DNA from: Cephaloticoccus sp.
GTDB lineage: Bacteria > Verrucomicrobiota > Verrucomicrobiia > Opitutales > Opitutaceae
Assembly: GCA_021734075.1 (NCBI GenBank)
Contig: JAIPJW010000008.1
Location: 1 to 49,888, forward strand
Reading direction: 5' to 3'
Length of the DNA stretch: 49,888 nt
Shown in pieces: positions 34,848 to 43,525 of this stretch. Position 1 is the stretch's first letter. Each line of letters begins with the position of its first letter. The notes beneath the pieces were generated by a model. It was not told the DNA's origin and searched no databases. It saw nothing but the letters and a program-made list of their open reading frames with translations. The position numbers were made by a program, and so were the translations under genes.

Positions 34848-36626
34848 TCAGGCGTCTTTTTCCGGCTTCTTGCGCGACTCCACCAGGGCGAGCATCAGGT
34901 CGTTTTTGGACAGACTGCCCAGTAACAAACCGGCCGCATCCACCACCGGCAAACGTTGGACATCGCTGCCCAGAAACTTGCCCAGTGCCTCGCTCAAGGC
35001 GTGATCAGGATCAAGCCTCGGAAAATCCTCGCGCAGGATATCACCCGCCAACACCAGGTCGGCCACCCCCGCCTCACCGAGATAGGGTTTGATGTCATGC
35101 AGCGACACTGCCCCCAGAAAATGTCCCTCGGGATCCGTCACATACACATTGTTGACCCGCACTGAGAGAAACAATCGGGCGATTTCCGCAAACCGGGCCG
35201 TCGGGGCCACGGTCGGGGGATTGGGTTTGACCAAATCGCGCACCTTCCCGACCTCCAACACGGCTGTGGGATCCTCGGCACGTTTCCGGCGCAGCACTTC
35301 CCCGTAAAGTGAATGGGTGTCAATTCCCCGGGCAGTGAAATAGGCGACGACACTGCACAACATCAAAGGAAGAATAATGTCATAGCTGAGGCTCATTTCA
35401 AAAATCATGATCACGGCCATCACCGGAGCCCGACTTGCCGCCGAGAGGAACGCCCCCATGCCGACTAGGGCAAAGGCCTGCGGGTTGGGCACCAGGTGCG
35501 GCCACATCCCGTGGATGGCCGAACCAAAAAGATAACCGCCCGAGGCCCCCATGAACAGGGTCGGGGTGAACACGCCACCCTGCGCGCCGGAACCGACGGA
35601 AGAGGCGGTTGCGAGCCATTTGCAGCACATGATGCCGATCAGTGCCAACCAGATGATCCTGCCATTTAGGATGTCCACCACCACGGTGTAACCATTGCCG
35701 CAGACTTCGGGCACATTGATCGCAATGGCTCCGACCAACAACCCTCCCAAGGTCAAGCGGCCGATCAACGGCAGCTTCGTGTCGACGAAAAATGACTCGG
35801 CCAAGCGCAGGGAACGCAGGAAAAACGGCGCCACCAAACCGGCCAACAAACCGAGGATCAGATAAGGCCCCATTTCCCACGGCGAGCTGAGCTTGAAATC
35901 CCCCACCAGATAAAGGGCCTGCGCGTTGCCCAACACTTGCATGGTGAGGGCCGCCGTCACCGCCGCCGCCACGAGTGCGCCCAGACTCTCCATGGCAATG
36001 GTGCCAAGAATGATTTCGGCCACGAAAAAGGATCCCCCGATCGGTGCATGATAGGCGGAGGCGATGCCCGCGGCCCCGCCGCAGGCCACCAGCAAACGCA
36101 GCTGTTGGCGTGAAAACCGCCGCCAGCGCCCTATCAAGGAAGCCATCAAGGCCGCCAATTGCACCATGGGACCTTCCCGACCGACCGATCCCCCGGAACC
36201 GATGGTAAAAAGCGCCGCGGTGATTTTCACCAGGCTGCTGCGCAGCGGCAGATGACCATCACCGATCACAATGGCTTCCATGTAGTCGGTCGAACTCTTG
36301 CCCGGGACCAAGCGCTTGCCCATCATCAGCACCACACCTGCCAACAAACCGCCGACTGCCGGAACAGCCAGCGTTGCCCACCAGGGTAAACGCCGCATGG
36401 ATTCCACCACGCCGGCATTCGAGTTCGTCAGCACCTGGTGAATGCCCTCCGCACATGCGGCAAAAAACAAGGACGCCAGCGCGCCCAGAAACCCCGCCAA
36501 TGAAGCCCATGCCAGGGTGAGTTGCCATTCCGTCGGTTGCAGTCGTTCCGCCAGCCACACGCGCCAACGCAGCAGCCGCAGCAGCCGGTCCATGATCAAT
36601 TTGGCCGGGTCGGTAACCGTCTTCAT
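34848..36626 (-). CDS. ClC-type chloride channel/transporter with C-terminal CBS pair
   Basis: A 592-residue membrane protein of the ClC family. The gating-glutamate motif GSVGREGPMVQ and the anion-binding GGVFTPTLFMGASGG are intact. The first family motif GSGIP is not recognisable; the corresponding place reads GKSSTDYMEA, as in some bacterial ClC subgroups. From about residue 460 to the end are two CBS domains (VRVNNVYVTDPEGHFLGAVS and DVQRLPVVDAAGLLLGSLSK), which usually sense adenine nucleotides. It exchanges or conducts chloride or another anion. It is transcribed in the same direction as the porin-pst operon but 177 bp upstream, with no sign of co-regulation. Confidence 0.93.
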   Translation of the reverse strand: MKTVTDPAKLIMDRLLRLLRWRVWLAERLQPTEWQLTLAWASLAGFLGALASLFFAACAEGIHQVLTNSNAGVVESMRRLPWWATLAVPAVGGLLAGVVLMMGKRLVPGKSSTDYMEAIVIGDGHLPLRSSLVKITAALFTIGSGGSVGREGPMVQLAALMASLIGRWRRFSRQQLRLLVACGGAAGIASAYHAPIGGSFFVAEIILGTIAMESLGALVAAAVTAALTMQVLGNAQALYLVGDFKLSSPWEMGPYLILGLLAGLVAPFFLRSLRLAESFFVDTKLPLIGRLTLGGLLVGAIAINVPEVCGNGYTVVVDILNGRIIWLALIGIMCCKWLATASSVGSGAQGGVFTPTLFMGASGGYLFGSAIHGMWPHLVPNPQAFALVGMGAFLSAASRAPVMAVIMIFEMSLSYDIILPLMLCSVVAYFTARGIDTHSLYGEVLRRKRAEDPTAVLEVGKVRDLVKPNPPTVAPTARFAEIARLFLSVRVNNVYVTDPEGHFLGAVSLHDIKPYLGEAGVADLVLAGDILREDFPRLDPDHALSEALGKFLGSDVQRLPVVDAAGLLLGSLSKNDLMLALVESRKKPEKDA

Positions 36627-36762
36627 CCGTCGACCCCTTTGGTCCGGCCAGTCTCCGCGTCAGGGTCAAACCCACCCTGCCCACCCGAAAATTCGGCGTC
36701 GATTCTCCTGCCCGGAAATAGGATCTCAAAAATAGCGTCCACTTTTCGTCACCGTAGCCTTC

Positions 36763-36793
36763 ACCTTGGGCAAAACAAGCCTGCGCCCAAGGT
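36763..36793. other. Nine-base-pair inverted repeat between ClC and helicase genes
   Basis: ACCTTGGGC, 13-nt spacer, GCCCAAGGT, perfect. It lies downstream of the helicase gene and about 140 bp upstream of the ClC start. Lack of a T-run argues against a plain terminator; an operator for a dimeric regulator is possible. Confidence 0.45.
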
Positions 36794-36854
36794 TCGGGGT
36801 TAATTTTCCATAAAACACGTCAAACCCAAGTGGATGCCCGGCCCAAGTCCCCAA

Positions 36855-39437
36855 TCAGGACTGGCCGTCCGGGTCGGATTCCACCTGGGCGGTCAGTTGC
36901 ACCAAACTCTGCAAGGAGGAAAAGTGCTGGCTCAGATCAAAATCTCCGCCCAGACCACCGATCAATTTGTCGAACAAGTCTTTCTTGTCCGCCTTCAATT
37001 CCTGGATGCGTTCCTCAATCGTGCCGGCCGTGACCATGCGATAGACGAATACCGTGTTGGTCTGCCCGATCCGGTGCACCCGATCCACGGCTTGTGCCTC
37101 CACCGCCGGATTCCACCATGGGTCCAATAAAAACACGTAATCCGCCGCATGTAATGTGATGCCGGTGCCGGCCGCCTTGAGCGAGACCAACATGGCCGCC
37201 GCACCTTCCGCAGTCTGGAAATCCTGCACCGGCTTTTGCCGGTCCAACGTCATGCCGGTCAGTTCAAAACGGGCCAATTCGGGAAAATTTAACTCCAGGG
37301 CCGTCTTCACCCTTTCGAGAAACATCACGAATTGGGAAAAGATTACGACCTTGTGTCCGTTTTCGATGACTTCGGTCAGCTTATCCATCAACAGGTTGAT
37401 CTTGCCCGAATCACTCAGCGGCGACTTCCGCCACGGCAGCATGTCGGGGTCGCAGCAGGTTTGTCGCAAACGCGTGAGCAGCGCGAGAAAACCGAAGGAT
37501 TTTTCGCGCATGGCCGTGCCCACGTCGTCACCCAGTCTTTCCAAACCTTCGGCACAGGTCCGGGCGTATTCCGCCCGTTGCACCTCCGTCAGCGGGCAAA
37601 GCAAATCCATCTCCACCTTGGGCGGTAATTCCTTCGCGACCTCCTTCTTCGTGCGGCGCAATATAAAGGGAGCCAATTGGGTTCGCAGTCGTTCCATCGT
37701 GCCCCGACGGTCCGTGTTGAGCGCCGCTTCAAAGACCGCCCGCGAACCCAAGAGGCCGGGTAGCAGGAAACGGAAAATGCTCCACAGATCGAGCTGACGA
37801 TTTTCCAACGGAGTGCCCGTCAGGACAATCCGGCGCTGTGCCCGCACCGCAAAGCAGGTCTGCGTGATCTTGGCGTCCGGGTTCTTGATGAACTGGCCTT
37901 CGTCCAACACCGCGTAGCCAAATTCACATTGGGGCAGCAGTTCGCGGTGTTTGCGCAATTGGGTGTAGCTCGCGATCCAGACCACCTTGGCCGTATGCGT
38001 GGTGAAGTCGTGGCCGGCCTTGATGACCTCCACCTTCAGTTCCGGGAAAAATCGCGTAATCTCCTCCTGCCAAACCGGCACCACACTGGCGGGACATACC
38101 ACCAGGCTGGGACGATCGGTCAGGGGGCGCGTCGCCAAAAGCGTGATGATTTGCAGGGTCTTGCCCAGGCCCATTTCATCCGCCAGCAGGCCATGACAGC
38201 CGACTTCACCCAAGTGCGCCAACCATTCCACGCCGCGGCGTTGATAGGGACGCAATACTTCCGGCATATCCGAAGAGGGATTCGAAGGGGCAAGGACCTG
38301 TTGCCGCCAGGCCTCGACTTCGGGGGTTAGGGTCAATTTCAACCGGGCATCATTGAAAAGTGAAAACACCAGATACGGCGGCAAGGTGCCGTCGCCTTGG
38401 GTTTCCTTGATGTTGCGCTGCCAGCTTCGGTAGCTTTCCCAGCGTTCGGGCGAGAGAGACACGATGCCGAAATTGGGCAGTATCACCGGCTGGCCGTCAT
38501 GCCTGAGCAATGCCTTGACCTCGGTGGCCGACAGCATTTTTTCCCCGGCGCGGAAGATCCACCGCAGGTTCAGGGGATTGTCCCCGGCGGGTGCCCCCCC
38601 GGGCGTGAAGCCACTCGTCGCCGATTCCGCAATTGCCTCGATGTCGATCGCGCGGGTGCCTTTCAACAGGTTGAGCGACTTGTCATCCAATTCGATCGAA
38701 AACAATTTTTTCCAAGCCGGCAGGGTGCCCTTCAGGAAATTGGGAATCTCCACCAGGGAGGCCATCAGGTAGACTCCCGACTCCTGATTGTATTGAAAGT
38801 GGGCCTTGCGCGCATACGCCGCCAAACCGATCAGCTTGGCCCGTTCACTGGAACTGACATGACCATTGCCGTTGGCGTGCGCCGCAGTGCCCAAGGCCGG
38901 ATGCTTGGTCTTGCCATCCTCGTCCAACCAACAGGCCTGGAAGGTAAGACCGCGCGTCTTGGTTTTGAAAACCAACAAGAGCCGCCGTTGCGTATCGGGG
39001 CGGTCGCTCGCGGGTTTGGTTTCGGCTCGCGCCGGGATTGCCGCGCCATTTGTTGAATTTCCGGAACCGTGCCCATTGGGGCCAAAATCATCGGAAAGCG
39101 GCGAAATCTCATCAGCCACCAATTCCTCAATTTCGTGCAATCCAGCGACCGCCAGCGCCCTGGCCACCTCCATGTCCGTGGTGGAGGAACGCACGGAAAG
39201 CCCGGTTTTGCCCTCCCATTCGATAACCGCGTATTCGTCCTTTTTTTCGATTCGGCGGTGGATAATGGCATCCTTGTCCGTCAATTCCAGTTCACGGACC
39301 TCCCCTTCACGATAGAGCCGTCGACCTGCATCCAACTGGCTCTCACTGAACACGACAGACCAGTCGTTTTCGAGTTTACTGAACCAGAATTCCAAAGACT
39401 GCGGGGTGTATACGCGCTTGGGGCCGTGTGCTTGCAT
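36855..39437 (-). CDS. SNF2-family DEAD/DEAH-box helicase
   Basis: About 860 residues. The C-terminal half is a complete Swi2/Snf2 ATPase. It has LLADEMGLGKTLQII (motif I, Lys near residue 426), LDEGQFIKN (motif II, DEGQ), LTGTPLENRQLDLWSIF (III) and VSLKAAGTGITLHAADYVFL (V). Motif VI is DRVHRIGQ. The N-terminal 400 residues match the bacterial SNF2-associated region but lack the CxC and CxH residues of a SWIM zinc finger. Such proteins remodel nucleic-acid-protein complexes, RapA being one example; the target is unknown. It stands alone, divergent from the lipid-remodelling operon. ATG 39437 is chosen; an upstream in-frame start at 39515 would overlap most of the regulatory region. Confidence 0.92.
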   Translation of the reverse strand: MQAHGPKRVYTPQSLEFWFSKLENDWSVVFSESQLDAGRRLYREGEVRELELTDKDAIIHRRIEKKDEYAVIEWEGKTGLSVRSSTTDMEVARALAVAGLHEIEELVADEISPLSDDFGPNGHGSGNSTNGAAIPARAETKPASDRPDTQRRLLLVFKTKTRGLTFQACWLDEDGKTKHPALGTAAHANGNGHVSSSERAKLIGLAAYARKAHFQYNQESGVYLMASLVEIPNFLKGTLPAWKKLFSIELDDKSLNLLKGTRAIDIEAIAESATSGFTPGGAPAGDNPLNLRWIFRAGEKMLSATEVKALLRHDGQPVILPNFGIVSLSPERWESYRSWQRNIKETQGDGTLPPYLVFSLFNDARLKLTLTPEVEAWRQQVLAPSNPSSDMPEVLRPYQRRGVEWLAHLGEVGCHGLLADEMGLGKTLQIITLLATRPLTDRPSLVVCPASVVPVWQEEITRFFPELKVEVIKAGHDFTTHTAKVVWIASYTQLRKHRELLPQCEFGYAVLDEGQFIKNPDAKITQTCFAVRAQRRIVLTGTPLENRQLDLWSIFRFLLPGLLGSRAVFEAALNTDRRGTMERLRTQLAPFILRRTKKEVAKELPPKVEMDLLCPLTEVQRAEYARTCAEGLERLGDDVGTAMREKSFGFLALLTRLRQTCCDPDMLPWRKSPLSDSGKINLLMDKLTEVIENGHKVVIFSQFVMFLERVKTALELNFPELARFELTGMTLDRQKPVQDFQTAEGAAAMLVSLKAAGTGITLHAADYVFLLDPWWNPAVEAQAVDRVHRIGQTNTVFVYRMVTAGTIEERIQELKADKKDLFDKLIGGLGGDFDLSQHFSSLQSLVQLTAQVESDPDGQS

Positions 39438-39520
39438 CCAAGTAAAAAAGTAGAACCTAGAATCCGGCCATGCGGGTGCAACCACGAAGTGAGTCTGATT
39501 TGCGTCTTTGCACATTTGCC

Positions 39521-39553
39521 CGATTCGTCACCGAAATGACACCGGATCGTCAC
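39521..39553. promoter_or_regulatory. Three contiguous 11-bp direct repeats (Pho-box-like)
   Basis: Plus-strand units CGATTCGTCAC, CGAAATGACAC and CGGATCGTCAC follow one another without a gap. CGTCAC in units one and three is exactly 22 bp apart. They end 46 bp before the GT4 start and 84 bp before the helicase start. PhoB binds 11-bp direct repeats with a (T)GTCA core, so this is a candidate Pho box for the glycolipid operon. Confidence 0.6.
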
Positions 39554-39599
39554 GACACGCCGTCAGGTTAGAGTTCGCATCACCAATAATTTACCGACC

Positions 39600-40742
39600 T
39601 TGAAACTCGCCATTGTCACCGAAACATTTCCTCCCGAGGTCAATGGCGTCGCCATGACATTTGGTGTCATCGCCCGTGAATTGGGCCTTCGCGGTCATGC
39701 CATCACCGTCTACCGACCACAACGTGATGACTTGTCCACCACTGATTTCGTCCCGGAATATCATGAGGTCCCCATGCCGGGCATGCGTATCCCAGGTTAC
39801 CCTCTCCTGCGGCTCGGCCTGCCCGCCCGGGGCCGGCTGATGCGCGCCTGGCGGAAAGACCGGCCAGATCTGGTTCATGTAGTCACGGAGGGTCCCCTGG
39901 GGGCCACCGCAGTCAGTGCGGCCCGGGCATTGCACGTGCCGGTCACATCCAGCTTTCACACCAATTTTCACGCTTATACGCACAACTACGGGTTCAGCTT
40001 TCTGCAGCCGGTCGTGCTCGGCTGGTTGCGCCGGGTGCACAACCGCACCTCGCGCACCTTTGCCCCGACCAACGAACTTTGTGTCGAGCTGACCCGTTTG
40101 GGCTTTGCCAACATGACCCTGCTTTCCCGCGGGGTGGACACCGCATGTTTTTCGCCGTTCCGGCGCTCCGACGAACTACGCACCTCGTGGGGCGCCGGTC
40201 CGGAAGATCCTGTGGTCCTGCATGTCGGCCGTATGGCCGCGGAAAAAAACTACGACCTGCTCTTCCAGTGCTATGCCGCCATGCGCGCGGTCAATCCCCG
40301 CCTGCGCTTCGTGCTCGCCGGTGACGGTCCTTTGCGCGAGACAATGATCCAGGCGCACCCCGAATGCCATTTTGCGGGCTTCTATTCCCGTGATGAAATA
40401 GGCCGTTACTATGCCTCGGCTGACATCTATATCCACGCCAGCCTGACCGAAACCTTCGGCAATGTCCTGACTGAAGCCATGGCCAGCGGGCTCGCAGTGG
40501 CCGGTTTTGATTATGCCGCCGCCCGACAATTTATCCGGCAACGTGAAAACGGACTCGTGGTGCCGGTCGATCAACCGGCGGCCTTGGTCGCAGCCGCGGT
40601 GGAACTTGCCCGGGATGAACCGCTCCGGTCTGGCCTGCGTCGCGCCGCCCGCACCGGCTTCGAACTCCAATCCTGGTCCCACGTCATCGGGCGCTTCGAA
40701 AGTGACCTGCTGGCCGCCGCCCAAGGCGGAACAAGCAAATGA
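39600..40742 (+). CDS. GT4 glycosyltransferase (MgtA/SqdX/Agt-like)
   Basis: A 380-residue GT-B glycosyltransferase. N-terminal IVTETFPPEVNGVAMTFGVI and the block SFHTNFHAYTHNYG are typical of the MgtA/SqdX/PimB-like subgroup, which transfers sugar from a nucleotide donor to lipid acceptors. The C-terminal nucleotide-sugar site has LHVGRMAAEKNYDLL and HASLTETFGNVLTEAMASG (the EX7E motif). The start is TTG, fixed by homology (KLAIVTETF). It overlaps the next gene by ATGA, and the third gene of the operon is PlcP-like. This suggests that diacylglycerol is the acceptor. Sugar donor unknown. Confidence 0.88.
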   Translation: MKLAIVTETFPPEVNGVAMTFGVIARELGLRGHAITVYRPQRDDLSTTDFVPEYHEVPMPGMRIPGYPLLRLGLPARGRLMRAWRKDRPDLVHVVTEGPLGATAVSAARALHVPVTSSFHTNFHAYTHNYGFSFLQPVVLGWLRRVHNRTSRTFAPTNELCVELTRLGFANMTLLSRGVDTACFSPFRRSDELRTSWGAGPEDPVVLHVGRMAAEKNYDLLFQCYAAMRAVNPRLRFVLAGDGPLRETMIQAHPECHFAGFYSRDEIGRYYASADIYIHASLTETFGNVLTEAMASGLAVAGFDYAAARQFIRQRENGLVVPVDQPAALVAAAVELARDEPLRSGLRRAARTGFELQSWSHVIGRFESDLLAAAQGGTSK

Positions 40743-41938
40743 GCCGGATCATCATTCTCACCGCCGGGTATGGCGAGGGCCACAACGCCGCCGCACGCAA
40801 TCTTGCCACCGCCCTCGACGCCGCGGCCGGAGCTGGCACTGCCCGTGTGGTCGATCTGTTTGCGCTCGCCTCTCCCCGCCTGAATGCGATTGCCCGTCGG
40901 GGTTACCTCACGGTCATCAACCGCTTGCCCAGACTTTGGAGTGCCTTTTATGCGTGGATTGATCGCACTCGACCCTTTCCCCGACACTTGTGGATCCTGC
41001 GTCGCGAACGGCGGCTGCTGGCCGGAATGATTCAGCAGGAAAAGCCCGTTTTGATCTGCAGCACTTATCCCGTCTATGCATTCCTGCTGGAACAACTGAC
41101 CGAGACCGGGACCATCTCCGCGCCGTATTACAACCTCGTGACTGATTCCATCAGTATCAATTCGCTCTGGTGGTTGCCCCGGTGTCACGGCTGGTATCTC
41201 CCCAACGTGGAATCCGCGCGGGTGATCACCGCCGCCGGCCGCAGTCCCACCCTGCTGCATACCCTCGGGTTTCCGGTGCAACCCTTCTTTGCCGCACAGA
41301 CGGGCGAGTTGCAGCCGCCCAATCTTGCCACCGGCCACAACCCGCGGGTGCTCTACATCATCAATTCCGGCTCGAAACATGCGGAGACCACGGCCCGTCT
41401 GTTGCTGGCCGAGTCCAATTGGGAAATCACTTGTGCCGTCGGCCGTGATCAGCGCCTGCGGGCGCGTCTGCAAAAGTTGGCCAACCGGCGTCGCATCCCT
41501 GCCACCATCCTCGGCTGGACCGACCAGATTCCGCAACTGCTTATGACCCACCATGCGGTGGTCAGCAAAGCCGGAGGAGCCACGACGCAGGAAGCCATCG
41601 CGGCGCGCTGCCCGATGATCGTCAACCAGATCATCCCCGGACAGGAGGAGGGCAACTACGAGCTTCTGCGGCGCCACGGCATCGGCGCCCTCGCCCCCAC
41701 CCCCCGGGCCGTTGTCACGGTCCTGCGTGATGGATTTGCCCATGGAGGCAATCTTTGGCGCGAATGGCGCCACAGCCTCACCCAACTGACCCGACCGACT
41801 GCGGCCGCGGATATTGCCCGTCACCTGCTCACCCAAGGCAAATGTCACTTATTAGGTGACCCTTCTCCTGTTGCCACGACTGATGTCACCCCGAGGGAAA
41901 ACCTCCGGCTTTCAAAGGCAATGACACCCATTAAGTGA
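40739..41938 (+). CDS. MGDG synthase-like (GT28) glycosyltransferase
   Basis: A 399-residue protein. The N-terminus ILTAGYGEGHNAAARNLATAL is the MGDG-synthase domain signature (G-x-G-H-x-x-A-A). The C-terminal half has IINSGS, the GT28 donor site GWTDQIPQLL, then SKAGGATTQEAIAARCPMIV and IPGQEEGNYELLRRHG. Relatives such as plant MGD1 and bacterial UgtP-type enzymes glycosylate diacylglycerol. It is translationally coupled to the GT4 gene (ATGA overlap) and 7 bp before the PlcP-like gene. It may add the first or a second sugar; which of the two glycosyltransferases acts first cannot be told. Confidence 0.85.
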   Translation: MSRIIILTAGYGEGHNAAARNLATALDAAAGAGTARVVDLFALASPRLNAIARRGYLTVINRLPRLWSAFYAWIDRTRPFPRHLWILRRERRLLAGMIQQEKPVLICSTYPVYAFLLEQLTETGTISAPYYNLVTDSISINSLWWLPRCHGWYLPNVESARVITAAGRSPTLLHTLGFPVQPFFAAQTGELQPPNLATGHNPRVLYIINSGSKHAETTARLLLAESNWEITCAVGRDQRLRARLQKLANRRRIPATILGWTDQIPQLLMTHHAVVSKAGGATTQEAIAARCPMIVNQIIPGQEEGNYELLRRHGIGALAPTPRAVVTVLRDGFAHGGNLWREWRHSLTQLTRPTAAADIARHLLTQGKCHLLGDPSPVATTDVTPRENLRLSKAMTPIK

Positions 41939-41945
41939 CAATCAC

Positions 41946-42746
41946 ATGGAAAAAAAACTGCTCCAAGTGCGCACGGTGATCATTTCCGACGTCCATCTCG
42001 GGACGCCGGACTGCAAAATCGAGGAGGTGAATCATTTCCTGCGGACCATCCGGTGCCGGAAGTTGATCCTCAACGGTGACATTATCGACGGCTGGCAGTT
42101 GAAACGGGCCGGCCAGTGGACCAAGGCGCACACCCGCTTCGTCCGCATCGTGCTCAAGAAACTCGAGAAGCGTGACACCGAGATCATCTACCTGCGAGGC
42201 AACCACGATGACGTGCTCACCGCCTTCCTGCCGCTAGAATTTTCCGGACTTTCCATCGTGGAGGATTACATCCATGAGGGTCCGCGCGGCCGCTACCTCG
42301 TGCTGCACGGCGATGTGTTTGACACCGTCACCAAAAATTTCGTCTTCCTCGCCCATCTCGGCGATTGGGGCTACCGCGCCCTGCTGAAGATCAACCGCCT
42401 CTACAACGCCTACCGCGTCTGGCGGGGCAAGGAATACTGGTCACTCAGCAAGGCCATCAAGGCCCGGGTCAAGGAAGCCGTGAACCATGTGTCCAATTTC
42501 GAGGACCATATTGCCGAGCTGGCCGCCAGTCGCGATTGTGTCGGTGTCATGTGTGGTCACATCCACACCCCGGCGGACAAGCAACTGGGCAGGATTCACT
42601 ACCTCAATTCCGGCGATTGGGTCGAATCAATGACCGCCATCGTGGAGCACCTCGACGGGAATTATGAGTTAATCAATTACGCCCATTTTGTGCGGGACTT
42701 TCCCGCCCCGTCGGTCGAATTTGCCGCCGAATCCACCGAGCTCTGA
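41946..42746 (+). CDS. plcP: PlcP-like metallophosphoesterase (phospholipase C type, LpxH-related)
   Basis: A 266-residue calcineurin-like phosphoesterase with all metal ligands: ISDVHLGT (D15, H17), GDIIDGW (D45), RGNHDD (N86, H87), HGD (H121) and GHIHTP (H205, H207). Databases usually label this family UDP-2,3-diacylglucosamine diphosphatase. However, GDIIDGWQLKR, the YWSLSKAIKARVKEAVN stretch and SGDWVES are the features I recall from PlcP of Sinorhizobium and marine bacteria. PlcP releases phosphate headgroups from phosphatidylcholine or phosphatidylglycerol under phosphorus starvation. The operon with two lipid-type glycosyltransferases supports PlcP over LpxH. Lipid A synthesis remains the alternative. 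Confidence 0.78.
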   Translation: MEKKLLQVRTVIISDVHLGTPDCKIEEVNHFLRTIRCRKLILNGDIIDGWQLKRAGQWTKAHTRFVRIVLKKLEKRDTEIIYLRGNHDDVLTAFLPLEFSGLSIVEDYIHEGPRGRYLVLHGDVFDTVTKNFVFLAHLGDWGYRALLKINRLYNAYRVWRGKEYWSLSKAIKARVKEAVNHVSNFEDHIAELAASRDCVGVMCGHIHTPADKQLGRIHYLNSGDWVESMTAIVEHLDGNYELINYAHFVRDFPAPSVEFAAESTEL

Positions 42747-42889
42747 TTTTCTGCCGGCGTGAAACTCGGATATCATCAAATAAGACTCTCCGAAGCGGTG
42801 CAGTCGCACGTCTTTAGCCGGGGCGAGGGGACGGCATTACGAATGGCAGTGGACTATTGTGGGGCGAGGCGAGAGAGTATGCGGGTTCC

Positions 42890-43525
42890 ATGACAATTTA
42901 CTGGGGTCTGTTCCTGCCAGGTTTGCTGCTGCTGTTCTTTCCGGCGGACCGACTGCTGTCATCCGTGGTGCAACTGCGTAGTTTCGACTGTTTCCAAAGC
43001 TTGGAAGACAGCGCACGCCACCGCCCGTGGTGGTGGGTGCCGCTCCTTTGGATCGATCCCTTGCGCGGTCTAGCCGGCACACTGCTGCTCAAGCAGGCCC
43101 TGGACTTGAACTCCCCCTATTGGGACTCCATTCCCCTGCCGGGTTACTGCCTGCTGCTGGGTCTGCTTGTCCCCGCCATCTGGTGCCAGACTTATACCCG
43201 GCGCGAAGATCAGGTCATGCTGGCGCCGCTGGGCTTCGTCTTTGGCATTGTCGGCGCCCTCACTTCGTGGCCCGTCGCGCTCCTCGGTTTGATCATGGCC
43301 CTGACCGGTCTGTTTGCTTTCCGTCAATTCCATGCCTTTTTCGCCATGGGACTCGCGGCGGTCGCGCTGGTCGGATTTGTCATGGAAATAAATCCCCACT
43401 GGCTGGTCCCCGCCGTGATCGTGGTCGGCCTGCCCATCATGATCTCGATCATCACCGGCCGCACTCTGGAAGTGCCGACGCGCGACGCTTCCGGTGGCAA
43501 ACGGGCCAAGGCTGATTCAGTCTGA
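42890..43525 (+). CDS. Hypothetical membrane protein
   Basis: About 211 residues with five or six hydrophobic segments (for example YWGLFLPGLLLLFFPADRLL and AFFAMGLAAVALVGFVMEI) and a short charged tail. I do not recognise the family. It lies 143 bp after the PlcP-like gene in the same direction, so it might be carried on the same transcript or have its own promoter. The 3' end overlaps the convergent Kdo transferase gene by 9 bp. ATG 42890 starts just before the first span; an in-frame TTG at 42857 is less likely. Confidence 0.65.
   Translation: MTIYWGLFLPGLLLLFFPADRLLSSVVQLRSFDCFQSLEDSARHRPWWWVPLLWIDPLRGLAGTLLLKQALDLNSPYWDSIPLPGYCLLLGLLVPAIWCQTYTRREDQVMLAPLGFVFGIVGALTSWPVALLGLIMALTGLFAFRQFHAFFAMGLAAVALVGFVMEINPHWLVPAVIVVGLPIMISIITGRTLEVPTRDASGGKRAKADSV

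Noticed and set aside
36855-39437. SNF2 helicase as part of a phage-defence system such as DISARM
   Set aside because: No methyltransferase, DUF1998, nuclease or phospholipase D partner is adjacent.
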